A program made the translations under genes and the position numbers. A stretch of 64,000 nucleotides of DNA from Lycium barbarum (taxonomy: Eukaryota > Streptophyta > Magnoliopsida > Solanales > Solanaceae). The number at the start of each line of letters is the position of its first letter. The stretch's first letter is position 1. The stretch is from the NCBI RefSeq assembly GCF_019175385.1, contig NC_083341.1:64699800-64763799 (forward strand), written 5' to 3'. Shown here piece after piece: positions 23,291 to 35,371 of this stretch. The notes below the pieces were generated by a model. It ran no database searches and had not been told where the DNA came from. It saw only the letters and a program-made list of their open reading frames with translations.

Positions 23291-24370
23291 TATGAGCTCT
23301 TTTTTCGTGATGCTTCTAAGTGAGCACTGATTCGTGTTTCTTTGAAATTTTTTTCGTCACCGAGGTTGATTACATCGACTTCGTCCATGTTTGGCTTTTT
23401 CTTATCTTTAAATTCTTCCAGCTCTTCTATCGAGCCCTCTGGCATCATCATCTCTTCGTCGTACTCCTCGTACTCTTGTTCGTTATTCTCCTCTTTCGTT
23501 TCACGACATGTCATGACATTCTCCATTGTTTTATTACTGTTTTTACTGAAAAGGCGAGGCGAAGTAAAGTTAGTTTTATTATTGTTCATTATGCATGGTT
23601 ATAGGGAAAGTTTTATTATTATCAGTAAAAAGTAATTTGTTTTGGGTAAATCGAGGCTTTCATTGATTTGAAAGTAATTGATTACAAACTGCGGCCCTGA
23701 TACGTGACGCTTTTTAAAAGGGGGCGATCATTCGGGCCAGCCGATGTCGTCGTTTTAGTAAAAGGTTTACAAGAAGTCCATCTCTCTACCGAGGAGCCAA
23801 GAGGGGAGTAGATGTCGAATTGTCCAAGCGCTCTACTGGATTTAGGCTGCGTATGGTAGGCATCTCTTGGCATTCTTTGATGATTGCGCAACATCCATCC
23901 TCTCGAAACAGCAGCTCCAGGCCCTCATTAGCATTTTTGTCTTTCTGCATCGGCATCCTTGTAGGAAATGACTGGTACAACCTTGAAATTGACTGAGGTA
24001 GATTTCCCCTTCTTGGTTCTCTCCGGATGGCTTTTGTGAGCTCGTCTTCGCTAGGAGTACACCCCAGATCGAAGTAGTAGTTTTCCTCTGGGATTGGCAC
24101 AGGTTCTGTTATGCCTTCCAAATATTTTCCCAAGCCTCTCCCCATCTCAAAGCCATTCCTTAACATTGTGGAGGAAATTATTTTGTAGACTATTGGCATT
24201 GGTTTGTCAATTTTCCCTTCAGAATGGGTTTCCCTGATATATTCCACCATATGGAAATTTAATATGTTAGTGTTTCCTTCGATAACTGGTATGATGTTGT
24301 AAGGGTACTTTTGCATATCTTTTTCAGTTGTGATTACAATCTCTGGGCCTTACCACTCAAACTTTATGGC
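23290..24370 (-). pseudogene. Tat-like pol linker between protease and RT
   Basis: Minus strand. From 24316: a glycine-rich patch MLRNGFEMGRGLGKYLEGIT, then FDLGCTPSEDELTKA, then from 23589 a strongly acidic stretch (EENNEQEYEEYDEE) and DVINLGDEKNFKETRISAHL, which leads to RT. This order is typical of the Tat/Ogre protease-RT spacer, whose function is not well known. Frames are broken between the two pieces. Confidence 0.75.
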
Positions 24371-24673
24371 CTAGTACAACATTGATGGTACAACACTCAC
24401 AGAGTGTATCCACGACCTTCCCAGGAGCATATTGCAATTGGCGGTGATTGTCATGACTTGGAACTCTGCTGTGAAGGAAGAAGGTCCAATTAGGATGTTT
24501 AGATATATCTCTCCCAAGGAATTTCTTTGGGACCCATCAAATTCTCTAACGTTCATCCCACTCTGGCGGATTTGACCAATGTCATAGTCGAGCTGTGTTA
24601 ATGTGGTTAAAGGACAAATGCTGAGTCCTGCTCCATTATCTATGAGCGCCCTTCCTATTGCTTTGTACGGCAT
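24371..24673 (-). pseudogene. Tat-like aspartic protease
   Basis: Minus strand: ALIDNGAGLSICPLTTLTQL at the N terminus, EFDGSQRNSLGEIYLNILIG in the middle, MLLGRSWIHSVSVVPSMLY at the end. This is the retropepsin-like domain; the active-site triplet reads DNG rather than DSG/DTG. It would process the polyprotein. The stretch is open for 100 residues but its neighbours are broken. Confidence 0.8.
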
Positions 24674-25477
24674 TTCAAAGTGATGTAGAGAGCTCTGTTG
24701 TGGGAGGTTCCTTCAACTGGAAACTCTTCTTTGGAGAAGCAAATTTGGTGTTCTCCAATGACGCGTGCTATTAACCCGGCTAGATCATCAATGCTCGTAC
24801 CTGCTGGCACGTGTGCATCATCTAACACTTTCATGAGAGCTTTCCTGTGTAATGGCTAGCTGGCCAGTAGTGCTAACACCAATATTTGTACTAGTGTTTT
24901 CTTCAGATGCTTAACAATTGAATAATCCTTTGGCTACATACGCCGCCAAAAATCTTCAGCTTTTCTTTCAGTTATTACCCTTTTCTGGGTTTTTTCCTTT
25001 TTTGCAGTTTTTTGAGCGAGTCATGCCCTGGGCCATGGCCGCTTGTGCAGTGACTGATTCTTTGGGAGTGGGCACTATCTATCGTGCCACTTGAGCCACC
25101 ACTGGTGCTGGGACTAAGGTTTTGAACCTTGGTATAGCCTTCGAAATTTCTGGCGCCGGGATCAGGACCTTGAAATTGGGACGATCCTGGAGCGTGAGGG
25201 AAGCCACTATTTGTTCAATGGACTTAACTGTTCTAGGGACCAATTCCCTTCAAACTTCCCTATCTTCATGCTTTTCAATCATGTGGACTCTGTTGTTTCC
25301 ATGAGTGGGCAACGGGTTCATGTTTACATTGGGAGGTACAGTTTCAAGGATGATCTATCCGCTGTCAATCAGATCTTGGATCTTATGTTTGAAATTTATG
25401 TAGTCTTCTGTGCTATGCCTATTGCCCCCTAAATGATAGGCGCAAGTCTGATTAACCCTAAAAAACCTATTCCTGGG
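24674..25477 (-). pseudogene. Tat-like gag-protease spacer with zinc-finger-like motif
   Basis: Minus strand reads RVNQTCAYHLGGNRHSTEDY then INFKHKIQDLIDSG, matching the C-x2-H...H-x4-C motif between gag and protease of this lineage; the last Cys is Tyr here. Several stops follow down to 24674. Confidence 0.6.
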
Positions 25478-26844
25478 TTAAGCCGGTTTTGGAAGGACTT
25501 TCTGGATTAAGCCTGCGGCATGTAACCTGTCAAAGAGTAAAGCCCTTGGCTCAAGCAGTGTTGTAAATTCTCTTGCTGGCTTCCTCTTCAGAGCAGGACG
25601 TGGAGCATTGTATGCTAATGGTTGTGGTTGATTTTGGTAGTTCGGTGGTGGATGGTTTTGTGGTGGGTTGTTTTGTGGTGGGAGGTAGGCATGGGCCGCC
25701 GCTTGGTAATTTTGTTGTGGTGGTTGATAAGTTTGTTGTGGTGGTGCTTGGTAAACAGGAGCGGGTACTCGGATGCTTGGTGGAGCCACATAAGCCGGTA
25801 CAGTAGTGGTATAGCCTGGTTGTGCATAGAATATAGGTGTAGGGTTGTAAGGTGAAGTCGGGTAATTGGTAGGGAGTGGAGTTGGGTGAGAAGATTGTGG
25901 TTCTTCCCGTCTTTTAGGGTTTGGGCTTGGTATGTGGGATATGCTCGCCACGTCCTCTTTCTTTTGACGGAAGACTCCTGTAGCGGCTTGTCCAGATGCC
26001 TTGTTGAAGACGTTGATGATCTTACCAGACTTGAGACCATCTTCTATGGCCTCTCCTATTTTGACTAATTCAGCGAAGGGCCTTCTGGCCATGGATAACA
26101 TTCTGTCATAGAAGTCTGGTTCCTATGATCTAATGAATACGGAGACCAGTTCTCCCTCACATTGGTGGCTGTACACGGGCTGCTTCGGCAATCCACCAGC
26201 TGGAGAACTTTCTGCAGTTCTCAGTTGACTTTTTAAAGATAGTATCGGTCCGGCACTGTTACGACGTTGAATCGAAATCTCTCTATAAATATTTCTACCA
26301 TGTCTTCTCAAGTAGGCCATTGGCACATATCTTGGGTTGCAAACCATTCAGCAGCCTTGCTAGTTAAACTTCGGCTGAATAGTTGCATGATCAGAGGTTC
26401 GTTCTTTTTAATACTGACCAATTGGTCATAGTAGGACCAAAGATGTGCTTTGGGATTCCCTGTCCCATTGAACATTTCGAACATTAGGATCTTGAATCCT
26501 TCCAGTAAGTCCAAGTCTGGATGCATGCACAGATCATCATATCTTAAGCATGTGGACTTTCTGGCGGTCCTGTTGGACCTTTCCAATAGCTTCTCCATTT
26601 TATTTTCCATATCCCTCTCATATTTGTCGTGTTCAACCCTCAAGGCCTTCTCCATTTCCTCATAGTGGTCCAGCTCTTTGTGTCATGGAGAAGATTCATT
26701 TAGGATGTTGGAAGTATAGAAACACATTGTTTGTTGAGTGGGATTGACGCGGTTTGCCCAGTTGGCAGAGCTAAAACATATGGTTGGTTTGCCGGATTGA
26801 TAAACACTGGCTGGGGGGTTTGATATGAGGGAACCGAATGAGTG
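25478..26844 (-). pseudogene. Tat-like gag, 5' truncated
   Basis: Minus strand. N-terminal side from 26844 (YQSGKPTICFSSANWANRV), coiled-coil-like EKALRVEHDKYERDMENKME, then the gag core GFKILMFEMFNGTGNPKAHL and SRSLTSKAAEWFATQ. From 26101 a Pro/Gln-rich tail (PPQQTYQPPQQNYQ) ending FDRLHAAGLIQKVLPKP. Frames break near 26308 and 26101. The protein is cut at 26844 by LTR J and its start is not recovered on the other side, so the element's 5' end is lost. Confidence 0.85.
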
Positions 26845-27095
26845 TGTTACACCTCGAAAAAGGTTTTGTTGGTACGCAAGTGGATGAACTAGTGATGAAT
26901 ATGAGTGCATGATGTCTATGAGCAAGAAACGACGTTTGATGACCTTAGGCGAGATTTCGAAGGTTTCCGATGTGAGATGAGAGAGTTGGCCAAGTTAAGA
27001 TGAGATATAAGGTGAGTGATGCATGTGCATGGACGTGGGTGATTCAAATGAGAAGTCTAAGAAATATGGGAAGTTGCAGAATTGCAACTGCCCAG

Positions 27096-27365
27096 TGGTC
27101 GTAAAGTGCATAATATGGACCGTAAATCGATATACGGTCCGTAAACTGGCAGTCGTAAACTGCCATACAAGGTTTCAACTTTCTGCCCAGTCAAGAAATG
27201 GTAAAATACGACCAGGTGGACGGACCGTAAAGTGAGTTACGGCCCGTAAACCATGGTCGTAAACCACCATGAAGGCAGCCCAGCTTCTGGTTCTGGAAAT
27301 GGTTAAATACGCCCATGGAGGACGAGCCGTATAGTGGAATACGGACCGTAAACCTCCATGGACGC
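27096..27365. repeat. J1 palindromic module
   Basis: Repeated half-words ggaccgtaaa, tacggtccgtaaac, ggtcgtaaac and acggaccgtaaac in both orientations, ending before ttcattaaatatgagg. Sequence type matches LTR D (39342-41771). Confidence 0.75.
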
Positions 27366-27639
27366 CCACTGTTCACCCAGTACAGATTTTTCAATTCATT
27401 AAATATGAGGATCAAGACTTGTTTTATTTCATTACAACATTACACCACTTCTCTCTAAAACTTCTCTCTACATTTATTATATGAGTTTTCAGGGATTATA
27501 AGCCATCATTAACATTAAGACAAGTGAATCAAGGATAAGGGAATCATCAAGGATCATCCAAGTCAAGAAATCCAAATGGAGAAAAACTAGGGTTTTGCTC
27601 AAAGTGGAGTATTATCAACCAAAGCTTGTTCCTACAACT

Positions 27640-27651
27640 TCTAAGGTAAGA
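27640..27651 (+). promoter_or_regulatory. Splice-donor-like site in J1 leader
   Basis: TCTAAGGTAAGA, matching donor positions in A, B, D, E and H. Confidence 0.4.
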
Positions 27652-28059
27652 TTCATGATTTTTACAAGATGTTTAAGGTATTGGAGAATTAACATACATG
27701 GATTGTAGAAAATGTGGTCAACTAGGTCATGAATGGTGAATAGTGACATTTACAGTGAAGAGACTAACGAAGGGCATGATGTATACGATGTTTTGATATG
27801 TAATAAATAGCATTTGATGATCCTAATCGAGATTTCAAAGACATTTGAGGTAAGGGAAGAAAGTTGTCAAGGAAAGCAAGGGATATGTTGTGTGTCGGGC
27901 AAGATTTACGAGTACCGGATTAATGATGGCTTAATGATGTCTTGGAGAAGAGTTATAATGTCCCTTAGATTGGTAATGAAGTGTTAAACAAGTGTCAAGA
28001 AGGTTCCATAAGGATTGGAGGTCAAACGAGTCGATGAGAACGAACTTCGAAAAGCTGGG

Positions 28060-28215
28060 CATTATACGGTCCAACATACTGGCCGTATAAAACATACTGG
28101 CCGTATGTTAGGTCGTATGTTGTGCCCCGAATGGAGCCTTCACTGGACCAAATCTATGGCCAGACATATGGCCAGTATAATTTATGCGGACCATATGTTG
28201 GTCCATAGAATCTGG
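28060..28215. repeat. J2 palindromic module
   Basis: Words tatacggtcc, catactggccgtat (twice), gtcgtatgttg, ggaccatatgttggtcc. LTRs A and F belong to the same family by flanking sequence yet carry a different word (TTATACGGTCCGTATAA). TATA-like taaatataaggg follows at about 28234. Confidence 0.7.
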
Positions 28216-28478
28216 TCGGGACAGTTCTAAATTAAATATAAGGGACCAACCTCATTTCATTTATTTCATTTCCTCACTTCACACTTCAAAAATTCTCTAG
28301 AACCCTCTCCACCTTCATCCACAAGAACCCAAGAGAAATCTATGATCAACTTCATCAAACCAACAAAATCAAGTGTAAGAAACTCATTGATGTTCATCTA
28401 AGCCAAGAAATTCCAATGGAAGTGAACTAGGGTTTTGGTGCAAGAAGAGTATTTCCACTCAAGGATTATTATTCCATT

Positions 28479-28492
28479 ATCTAAGGTGAGTT
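28479..28492 (+). promoter_or_regulatory. Splice-donor-like site in J2 leader
   Basis: ATCTAAGGTGAGTT, followed by ttatgatc as in LTR A. Confidence 0.4.
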
Positions 28493-29466
28493 TTATGATC
28501 ATTCCATGTTGTTTAAGGTAATGAGAGGTTGAAAGACTTGGATTGTAGAAGGAAATAGAAAATGGGTCATGAATGTAAAAATAATGACATTTTAAGTAGT
28601 AGTTTGGAATGAGTCATGAATATTGATACGTTGTGAAGTATGCTATAAGTGACATTTAGAACATGGGATAAGTATTATATGTGAGAAAATGCAATAGTGA
28701 ACTATGACCACGATTATGGAGGAATTGAAGTGAAATTGTGAAATGTGGAAAATGTAGATGAATGATGATTGTTGTTTATAATATTGTGAATGTTGTTATG
28801 GATGTTTGGGAGTTGATATGTAAAATGATAAAAGTTGTATACATAAAGGAAATGCTGCCCAATTTTCTCTAGCATTAGTAACACGTTCATATAATCAATT
28901 AGCTAATGTTGATGCGAATTCTCTTGAAGGTAGAAACATGAGCGTTGAAGAAGAACAATCAAGCGATAGAATTGTTAAACGAAAGAGGTATGTAAGGCTA
29001 ATCCTTTCCTTCTAAGGCATGACTCCTATGGCATGAATCTTCCTATTTTTCCATGATCTTCCTAAATAACAGAAATTATGAGTCCATGACTATAAAGAGC
29101 TACATACGCATATGATAAAGGAAGGAGATACGATACGAGCATGATAAAGATGATGATGAGTTAAGTATAAAGAGTCTTAAAGTGAGGTACGATGTCCATG
29201 AGGTTAATGATCCTAAGTATGGCTCCATTGATGCTTTTCCTTGTGTACACTCACCTTAAAATGTTAATCCCCTCAAGGTAAGATATGATAATTATGATCA
29301 CTCCATAATGTAATCGGGGGTTCACAACCTTATGTCACCCCGACATAGCCATAGTTACCTTCAAGTTCTAATGTATGTTTGATGATAAATGTATAATGAC
29401 GCTAAGCTTATGATATGCCTATGCAATGTATGAAAATGTTAAGTTTACGATGGTTATATGACGATG

Positions 29467-29640
29467 CGATTCCACCGTGCCTAAATGACCGGGCATGTCA
29501 CCGCGAAGGCGGGCTGCATACGATTCCACTGTGCCTAAATGGCCGGGAATGTCACCGCTAAGGCGGGTTGCTATGTTTACACCGAGCCTAGAGGGCCGGG
29601 CATGACACCACTAGTGGGAAACATATGATGGTTACCCGGA
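29467..29640 (+). repeat. Tandem hairpin cassette of J2
   Basis: Units contain CCGC-GAAG-GCGG (29501-29512), CCGC-TAAG-GCGG (29555-29566) and the palindrome CCACTAGTGG (29608-29617), each next to 'ggccgggcatg'. Stem kept, loop changed. Confidence 0.75.
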
Positions 29641-29828
29641 CGCCGGTTAACGATGATATATATATATATATATGATACGATGATGTATGCGCTATGATGA
29701 TACATGTACTACGATTATATATGATATATGTGTGAAATGTATCCACCCTTAATAGTCACACAGGTTATATCTTCATCTTATGTCTTATGATTTCTCTATT
29801 ATGTTCATTCCATTCATGCCTTACATAC

Positions 29829-29849
29829 TCAGTACAATGTTTGTACTGA
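29829..29849 (+). other. Conserved hairpin in J2
   Basis: TCAGTAC-aatgttt-GTACTGA, perfect stem, followed by cgtccgttttctttgg. Confidence 0.75.
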
Positions 29850-30289
29850 CGTCCGTTTTCTTTGGACGCTGTGTTCATGCCCACAGGTAGACAGAGAGGT
29901 GATCCAGACTCGTAGGAGCTACTAGCAGACTTTGAGAGCACCCCATTATTCCGGAGGTGCCATTGATTTATCCTTTTGTGTATATATATATGTTTTGGGC
30001 ATGGCGGGGTCCTGTCCCGCCATATGTCTAGTACTCTAGTAGAGACTCAAAGATGCATATGTATGGGTAGTATGGTCTCACGATGTCCTTATTGTATGTA
30101 CATTATTTTTATAGCCGAAGGGCTTATATATATAAAGGTAATTATGTTTCGAAGTGAAAACTGGTTTTTCCTGTGATTTGAGTATAAGATTAATGAATGA
30201 ATACTTGATGAGTACGATGGGTAATGGTATGAGCAGTGCTTGGTGGTTAGCCCCGGGTACCCGTCATGGCCCCTAGTCGGGTCGTGACA

Positions 30290-31336
30290 GTGTGTGATTG
30301 AAATTCCTATATTCTATTGGTTGAGTGATTATCTGGGCTTCGTGCCATTATTCGATATGTTGGGACCTATAGGTTGATGATGCGGTGGTGAGAAGTTAAT
30401 ATGATCTTTTTGGTGGAATTGAGGTGCAAAATGATAAATCGACTCTTGAAAGCGATGTAACAATAAATATGAATATATATGAAAAGGCTCATTTGATAGG
30501 GGTTGAGGATGAGGCCTGGATATGAATTGGCATATTTGACCGGGGGTGAGGATGTGGCCTAGTTATGAGCTCGGGTTCGAGGAGTGAGTCCAGAACGAGT
30601 AGTACATGAACGATATGGGTCCCCTGCAGGTCACAACTACTGAGCAATGACATCAGTCAGCATGTGTGTACAGCGTGTATTTGGTCGTTGTTGGTAGACT
30701 TATTTTTGTTGTTTGCTTTCGTTGACTTGATTTGACATCATCGAGTGACTTGCTTGTTATTATTATTGGTGGACTTGTTGTTGAGCTATCTGATTATGTG
30801 TTGTTGACTGGCTTGTCTATTTTATTGATTTTATGATTTATGCATCATAATAATCTTAGTCGGCCAATGATAAATACCGGTACATAGTGTTTGTACTGAT
30901 ACTACCTTGCTGCATTCTTTTGAGTGCAGATTGTGATCCAGAGACTGCTACCCGACTTCATATTTAGCGTTGAGGCCGTTTGCTGACAGATTTAGGGTGA
31001 GCTTCTATCAATGTCAGACCGACCGAAGATCTTCTTTTCTAATGGCTATATCCATTCCAAACATTGATGGTTATTTATTTAGACAATATACATTCCTTAG
31101 ACATGTTTTGGATTAGAGTCCTTGTACGGTGACTTTCGAATTTTGGGGTTGTAATAGTTAGGACTTCCGTATTTACGTTATTCTTCTATGGCATGATTAT
31201 TTATTGCTTTATCTTGTGTTTAACTATTATGAATGGGCTAACTAAAAATGGACTTGAATGAGTAGATGATTAGACGTATTGGTTCGCCCACTAGGAGTTA
31301 CTGTGGGTGCTAGTCATGGCGGGTTAGGTCGTGACA
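30290..31336 (+). mobile_element. 5'-truncated 5' LTR of Tekay-type element G
   Basis: No LTR start is visible at 30290 but the 3' end is clear: GGTCGTGACA at 31336, directly followed by a primer site and gag. The last ~350 bp resemble the tail of element I ('gagtccttgtacggtga'). The promoter part is missing, removed at the J boundary. Confidence 0.75.
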
Positions 31337-31340
31337 GAGG

Positions 31341-31352
31341 TTGTATCAGAGC
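31341..31352 (+). promoter_or_regulatory. Primer binding site of element G
   Basis: TTGTATCAGAGC, one base off the tRNA-Met-complementary TGGTATCAGAGC, four bases after the LTR. Confidence 0.8.
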
Positions 31353-31555
31353 TTTAGGTTCATCTATCATGTTGTACAAGGACATGTCTAGTAGAATCTT
31401 GCAGATCGGTACGGAAACATCTGTACTTATCTTCGAGAGGCTACCGGACACTAAGAAAATTCCCTTTTCTTTCTTTCTTTCTTTCGTGCTACTTGGTTCA
31501 AATTGGTCTCTGGATGATTCAAATTGGTATCTGACTATCCTTCATTTTCTCGCAA

Positions 31556-32725
31556 ATGGTGAGAACATGCGCGGCAGTAGCCAGAGGGGGCGGAGTCCTA
31601 GCAGTTGATCCCGTGCCTCTAGTGGCTCCTAATAAGGCCACGGGAGATGCAGCCGCACCAGCTCGACTAGCGGTAGTGCCAGTTTTTCCAGGGGCTGCAG
31701 TTGCTCCATGTATTCCAGATGCGATGGCGCAGGTGCTGAACTGGTTCCATGGATTGGCACAAACCACGGGGATACTGGCCGTTCCAGCATGTAGGGGTGT
31801 AAGGATCGCAGCCCCAGGTCTGGACAGAGTTCAGGCTCTGGGAGTTCAGCATACCGCAGCAGTGGTACCTCGCTTGGATGAAGTTTCGAGTTTCGACGCA
31901 TTTTCGAGGCCAGTTGCAGGGCTGGTGATAACCGGTGAGGAGCATGACTTATTTTGGAGGTTCAATAAAATGAAGCCTTTGGTTTTCTATGGTACTGAGT
32001 AAGAGGATGCATACAAGTTCATCATAGATTGTCATGAGAGGCTCCATAAGATGGGGCTGTGAACAAGTATGGTGTTGAGTTTGTGACCTTCCCGTTCGTG
32101 GGTGATGGCAAGTTGTGGTGGAGGGCATATGTTGAGTGCATGCCAGGTGGGTCACCTCTATTGACTTGGGTTCAGTTCAATTCAGTATTTCTAAAAAAGT
32201 ATGTTCTACGTACCCTGAGGGATAGGGGGAAGGATGAGTTTTCTAATATTGATCAAGGGAACTCATCTGTTGCTGTTTATGAGTCCCGTTTCCATTTCTT
32301 GTCCCGATATGCTCTTTAGTTGCTTCCTACTGAGGAGGAGAGGATCAAGCGTTTTGTGAAGAGATTGAACACTGGACTTCAGCTATCAGCTTTTTAGCTT
32401 GTAGCCGCTGGGGCTTCATTCAAAGAGGTAGTGAAGCATGTGTTGAGAGGATTAGTCAGGAGAGTCATGCAAAGCAGGTAGAGAAGAAAGCCTGAAGGGG
32501 TGGGAATTTCATCAACTCCTTCTCGAGGGGTCCGAGTTCACAGGTGTATTCAGGAAGTCCGGTTCAGTGCTCTATACAGGTGTCTATTGGAGGCCCATCA
32601 GGCGCCAATTATCAGTCTTCGGGTCACCACGGGGGTTATACCACTTCATCAGCTTCTGTTCGGCGACCTATACTGGACCGTGCTTGTTACGAGAGTGGTG
32701 AGGTAGTACATATTAAGAGGTTTTG
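31556..32725 (+). pseudogene. Tekay-type gag of element G
   Basis: Starts at ATG 31556 (MVRTCAAVARGG), Ala/Pro-rich N terminus to about residue 130, then after an in-frame stop (near 32000) and a frameshift the gag core: FVTFPFVGDGKLWWRAYVEC, TWVQFNSVFLKKYVLRTLRD, VYESRFHFLSRYAL. Further stops near 32318 and 32395. A zinc knuckle follows (ACYESGEVVHIKRF), with the second Cys changed to Ser. LTR B1 interrupts it at 32726, exactly at the final Cys codon of the knuckle. Gag would form the virus-like particle; this copy cannot. Confidence 0.85.
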
Positions 32726-34951
32726 TGTCACGGCCCAAAACCCACCCTAGATGTGACCAGCATCCGACGTCATGAACAACATTGAAAGAACCTAAAAGCT
32801 GCACAATGGCACTTGAACCCGCCAGGTTTAATAATCACCTCCAACAGTTTATAAGATAAATTTAAACAAGTCATGATGTAAGAATAAAATTAGCGAAAGT
32901 CTTTATAATTTCAACAATTCAACAAACACATAATAGTGTGCCTGAAAGAGTTAAACAACTCTTCTTCTACACACATTCGAATGTATACTAAGGTGCTTCT
33001 AAGAATAAGGAATAAATATCTAACTCATTGGGACGCAACCCAGAAACTAATATAAATAAATGGAATCAACAAATGTTGTGTCCTACGAACAAGCATGTGG
33101 GCTTATCAAATCAGCAGCACCAGCAAGTTCTCTTAAACTTTCTGAATGTCACGAACCTGCTCTTCTTCGTTACCTAACATACCATCAAAAACAACAATAG
33201 TATGCCTGAATACTTTGTACTCAGTGAATACCTCGGGGACAACAAGTGATATGAAAATGAAGTGTAATAACATATAAACAAATCAATTTTGAAAATAGTG
33301 TGACACAATAAGGAAACAATTATTCAGCTTATTTATCTTAATGAAAGACAATTATCAAAATAGGTTATAAAGTCCTTGTCAAGTTCCAACCTCTAAATAT
33401 GCGATTTGAGTTGATCATGATTATTAACAACAATTCCATTAAAGATAGGAATATCACACTTGCCAATACAGGCACAAAAAAAATCAATCATAACGAAGCG
33501 ATGACCTTTGAGGTTCCCTAATCATAGCAGCGCATAACACCGGAATATTAAATTCAACGGTGGCTATCCTTCCTCTCGAATAGCTAGGCATAATCACACC
33601 ATAGGTAGCGAACCCGAAAGTGGCCACTCTTCCTCCCGAATGTCTAGGAATTATCACACTAGGATCCTTAGTGGATACCCTTCCTCCCTAATAGCTAGGC
33701 AAAACACAACGACTTGTTTTCATAGCACAGAAGCCAATTCATAATTCATTTGTAATGTAGTCACATCATCAATTGTCATTAAGGTTCATTATGCCATATT
33801 GAAAGAATAAGTCATTCCAATCAGTGTTTTGAAAACGTTTAACTTCATTACAAAAGGTTTCCATGTCCTAATTCATCAATGGGAATATCATTACCAACCC
33901 TTGACCATCATTATTAAGCATCTCTTTTAGAGGAAAACGTTCATAATATCATATACATATATAGGGTTTTTTACAATCTAGGTTTAATGTAGGTTTGTCC
34001 CCTCACACACATTAACGACCATTTAGACATGAATTAAGAGTTCAAGAAACATGAAAAGATTACTTTTCTTTTCATTCATTAAAAAACCTTGAATGAAATT
34101 TATACTTCCAATAATAGTTTCAAAAAGTGATTTTCATTCAAAATAAGTTTTCAAAAGAGAGACATACCTTAACACGTTAAACAGAGTTTAACAATTCAGT
34201 TTTCTGATGACGAACACCCAAATCCTAGATTGAATCACTTAGGGAAGAATTATGTTGCAAACCCTAGGTTTTGATCACAAGGATCATGTTAAGAATCATG
34301 GGTTTGATGCTATAATGGATTAGAAATGTTAAAGATGTTCTTACCTTTGATTGGGAAACTGGGAGGAATGATTTTCGTTCTTAGTGTTTTCAGAAAGTGG
34401 AGGAATAAACATAACATGCCTTATTTATATTTTTCTAGTGAAAACAGACCAAAGGATGCCCCCGAAGGATGGGCCGTCCTTCGTGTTATAGACCGTCCTT
34501 TAGTTGAAATTTCCAGAGAGTTTTGGTCATTTTTGAGGCTTTACGGTACCGTGTTACGGCTCGTAAGACGTCTTACGATCCGTAACATCTCACCGTAACA
34601 CAGGCAAAATTTCCAGCTAAGACAGGCTTCAGTAAAATAGGCATAACGTTTTGTACATAACTTTTCTTAGGGTGGGCTACTACTATTAGAAAGCTGTTTC
34701 AAAGATCTACAACTTTTGTCAAGGAAGTTTTTCCAAATTTGCAACACATTTTCATGAAAATCGCCCAGAAGACAGACCTACCAAAACTTAGGCGAATTTA
34801 AGAGCCGTTAAGAACTTCAATTATTGGTTTGACTTCAAAACAACCATTTTTCCACCCGAATTCATCAAGAATTGATTCATATAGATAAAATATCATCTTA
34901 ACACTTGATTTTTACGCATTCATACCTTGTTCAAGAGTATGGGGTGTTACA
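32726..34951 (-). mobile_element. 3' LTR of element B (B1)
   Basis: 2226 bp, minus-strand start TGTAACACCCC at 34951, end GGGCCGTGACA at 32726. Contains the palindromic module (34490-34615), a TATA-like stretch near 34430 (minus: AAAAATATAAATAAGG), donor-like TCAAAGGTAAGAAC (34337-34350) and a cassette with ATCC-TTAGT-GGAT near 33664. Confidence 0.85.
34552..34587. repeat. 36-bp U3 palindrome of B1
   Basis: Seventeen of eighteen base pairs match; the central 18 bp, TCGTAAGACGTCTTACGA (34561-34578), are a perfect palindrome. Its counterpart in B2 is also perfect but differs at two base pairs. Confidence 0.9.
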
Positions 34952-34984
34952 TTATTCCCTTCTTAAGATCATTCGTCCTCGAAT
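34952..34984 (-). promoter_or_regulatory. Polypurine tract and AGGA-loop hairpin of element B
   Basis: Minus strand: TAAGAAGGGAATAA next to the LTR, preceded by ATTCG-AGGA-CGAAT (34971-34984). Probable plus-strand primer site with an adjacent hairpin, repeated at 38542-38574 and 46886-46918. Confidence 0.75.
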
Positions 34985-35371
34985 AAAGGTTATGGCCTAA
35001 GATTTTAGCTAACCCTCAAACTTTCGAATTCTCACCAGTGCTTCTTTGTATGGCAGGATATCGCAAACACAAATCATATAATACTTTAACAATACCATAT
35101 GGTCCTCATAGAGACTCCCACAAAAACCAAACAAGCTAAGCATGGAATGAGGGATTTACACCCATAGTCTACCTTGAGATTTAACGATATTACTCTTTCA
35201 ATATATAATGGGTTCACCTAGAACTACAAGCCTAACTATTTCAATCTAGAATGGTAAAACACTTGGTAAGCTAGTCTGTACCAATAATCACCTCAAAGTT
35301 CTCTATTCCTATTTCCAACAAATCAGAAGTAGTTTCATGATCCTTAACTACACCACACAATATTATAGATC

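Larger units (their letters stand above)
26845..30289 (+). mobile_element. Chimeric LTR J with two promoter regions
   Basis: TGTTACACCTCG at 26845 to GTCGTGACA at 30289, 3.4 kb. J1 (26845 to about 27770) has a D-like palindromic module, a TATA-like box and a donor. It is then joined inside the leader to J2 (about 27770-30289), which starts at the point matching 17201 of LTR A and holds its own module, TATA-like box, donor, GCTGCC block, cassette, hairpin and tail. Flanks gagtg / gtgtg differ at one base and the flanking elements are different (Tat gag left, element G right). It may therefore be a fusion of two insertions rather than one. Confidence 0.75.

Noticed and set aside
25478..26101. 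Pro/Gln-rich protein as a possible host extensin-like gene
   Set aside because: Its position between the gag core and protease, and its FDRLHAAGLI ending, identify it as Tat gag.
26840..30294. gagtg/gtgtg as a firm target duplication of LTR J
   Set aside because: One of five bases differs and the flanks belong to unrelated elements, so it could be chance.
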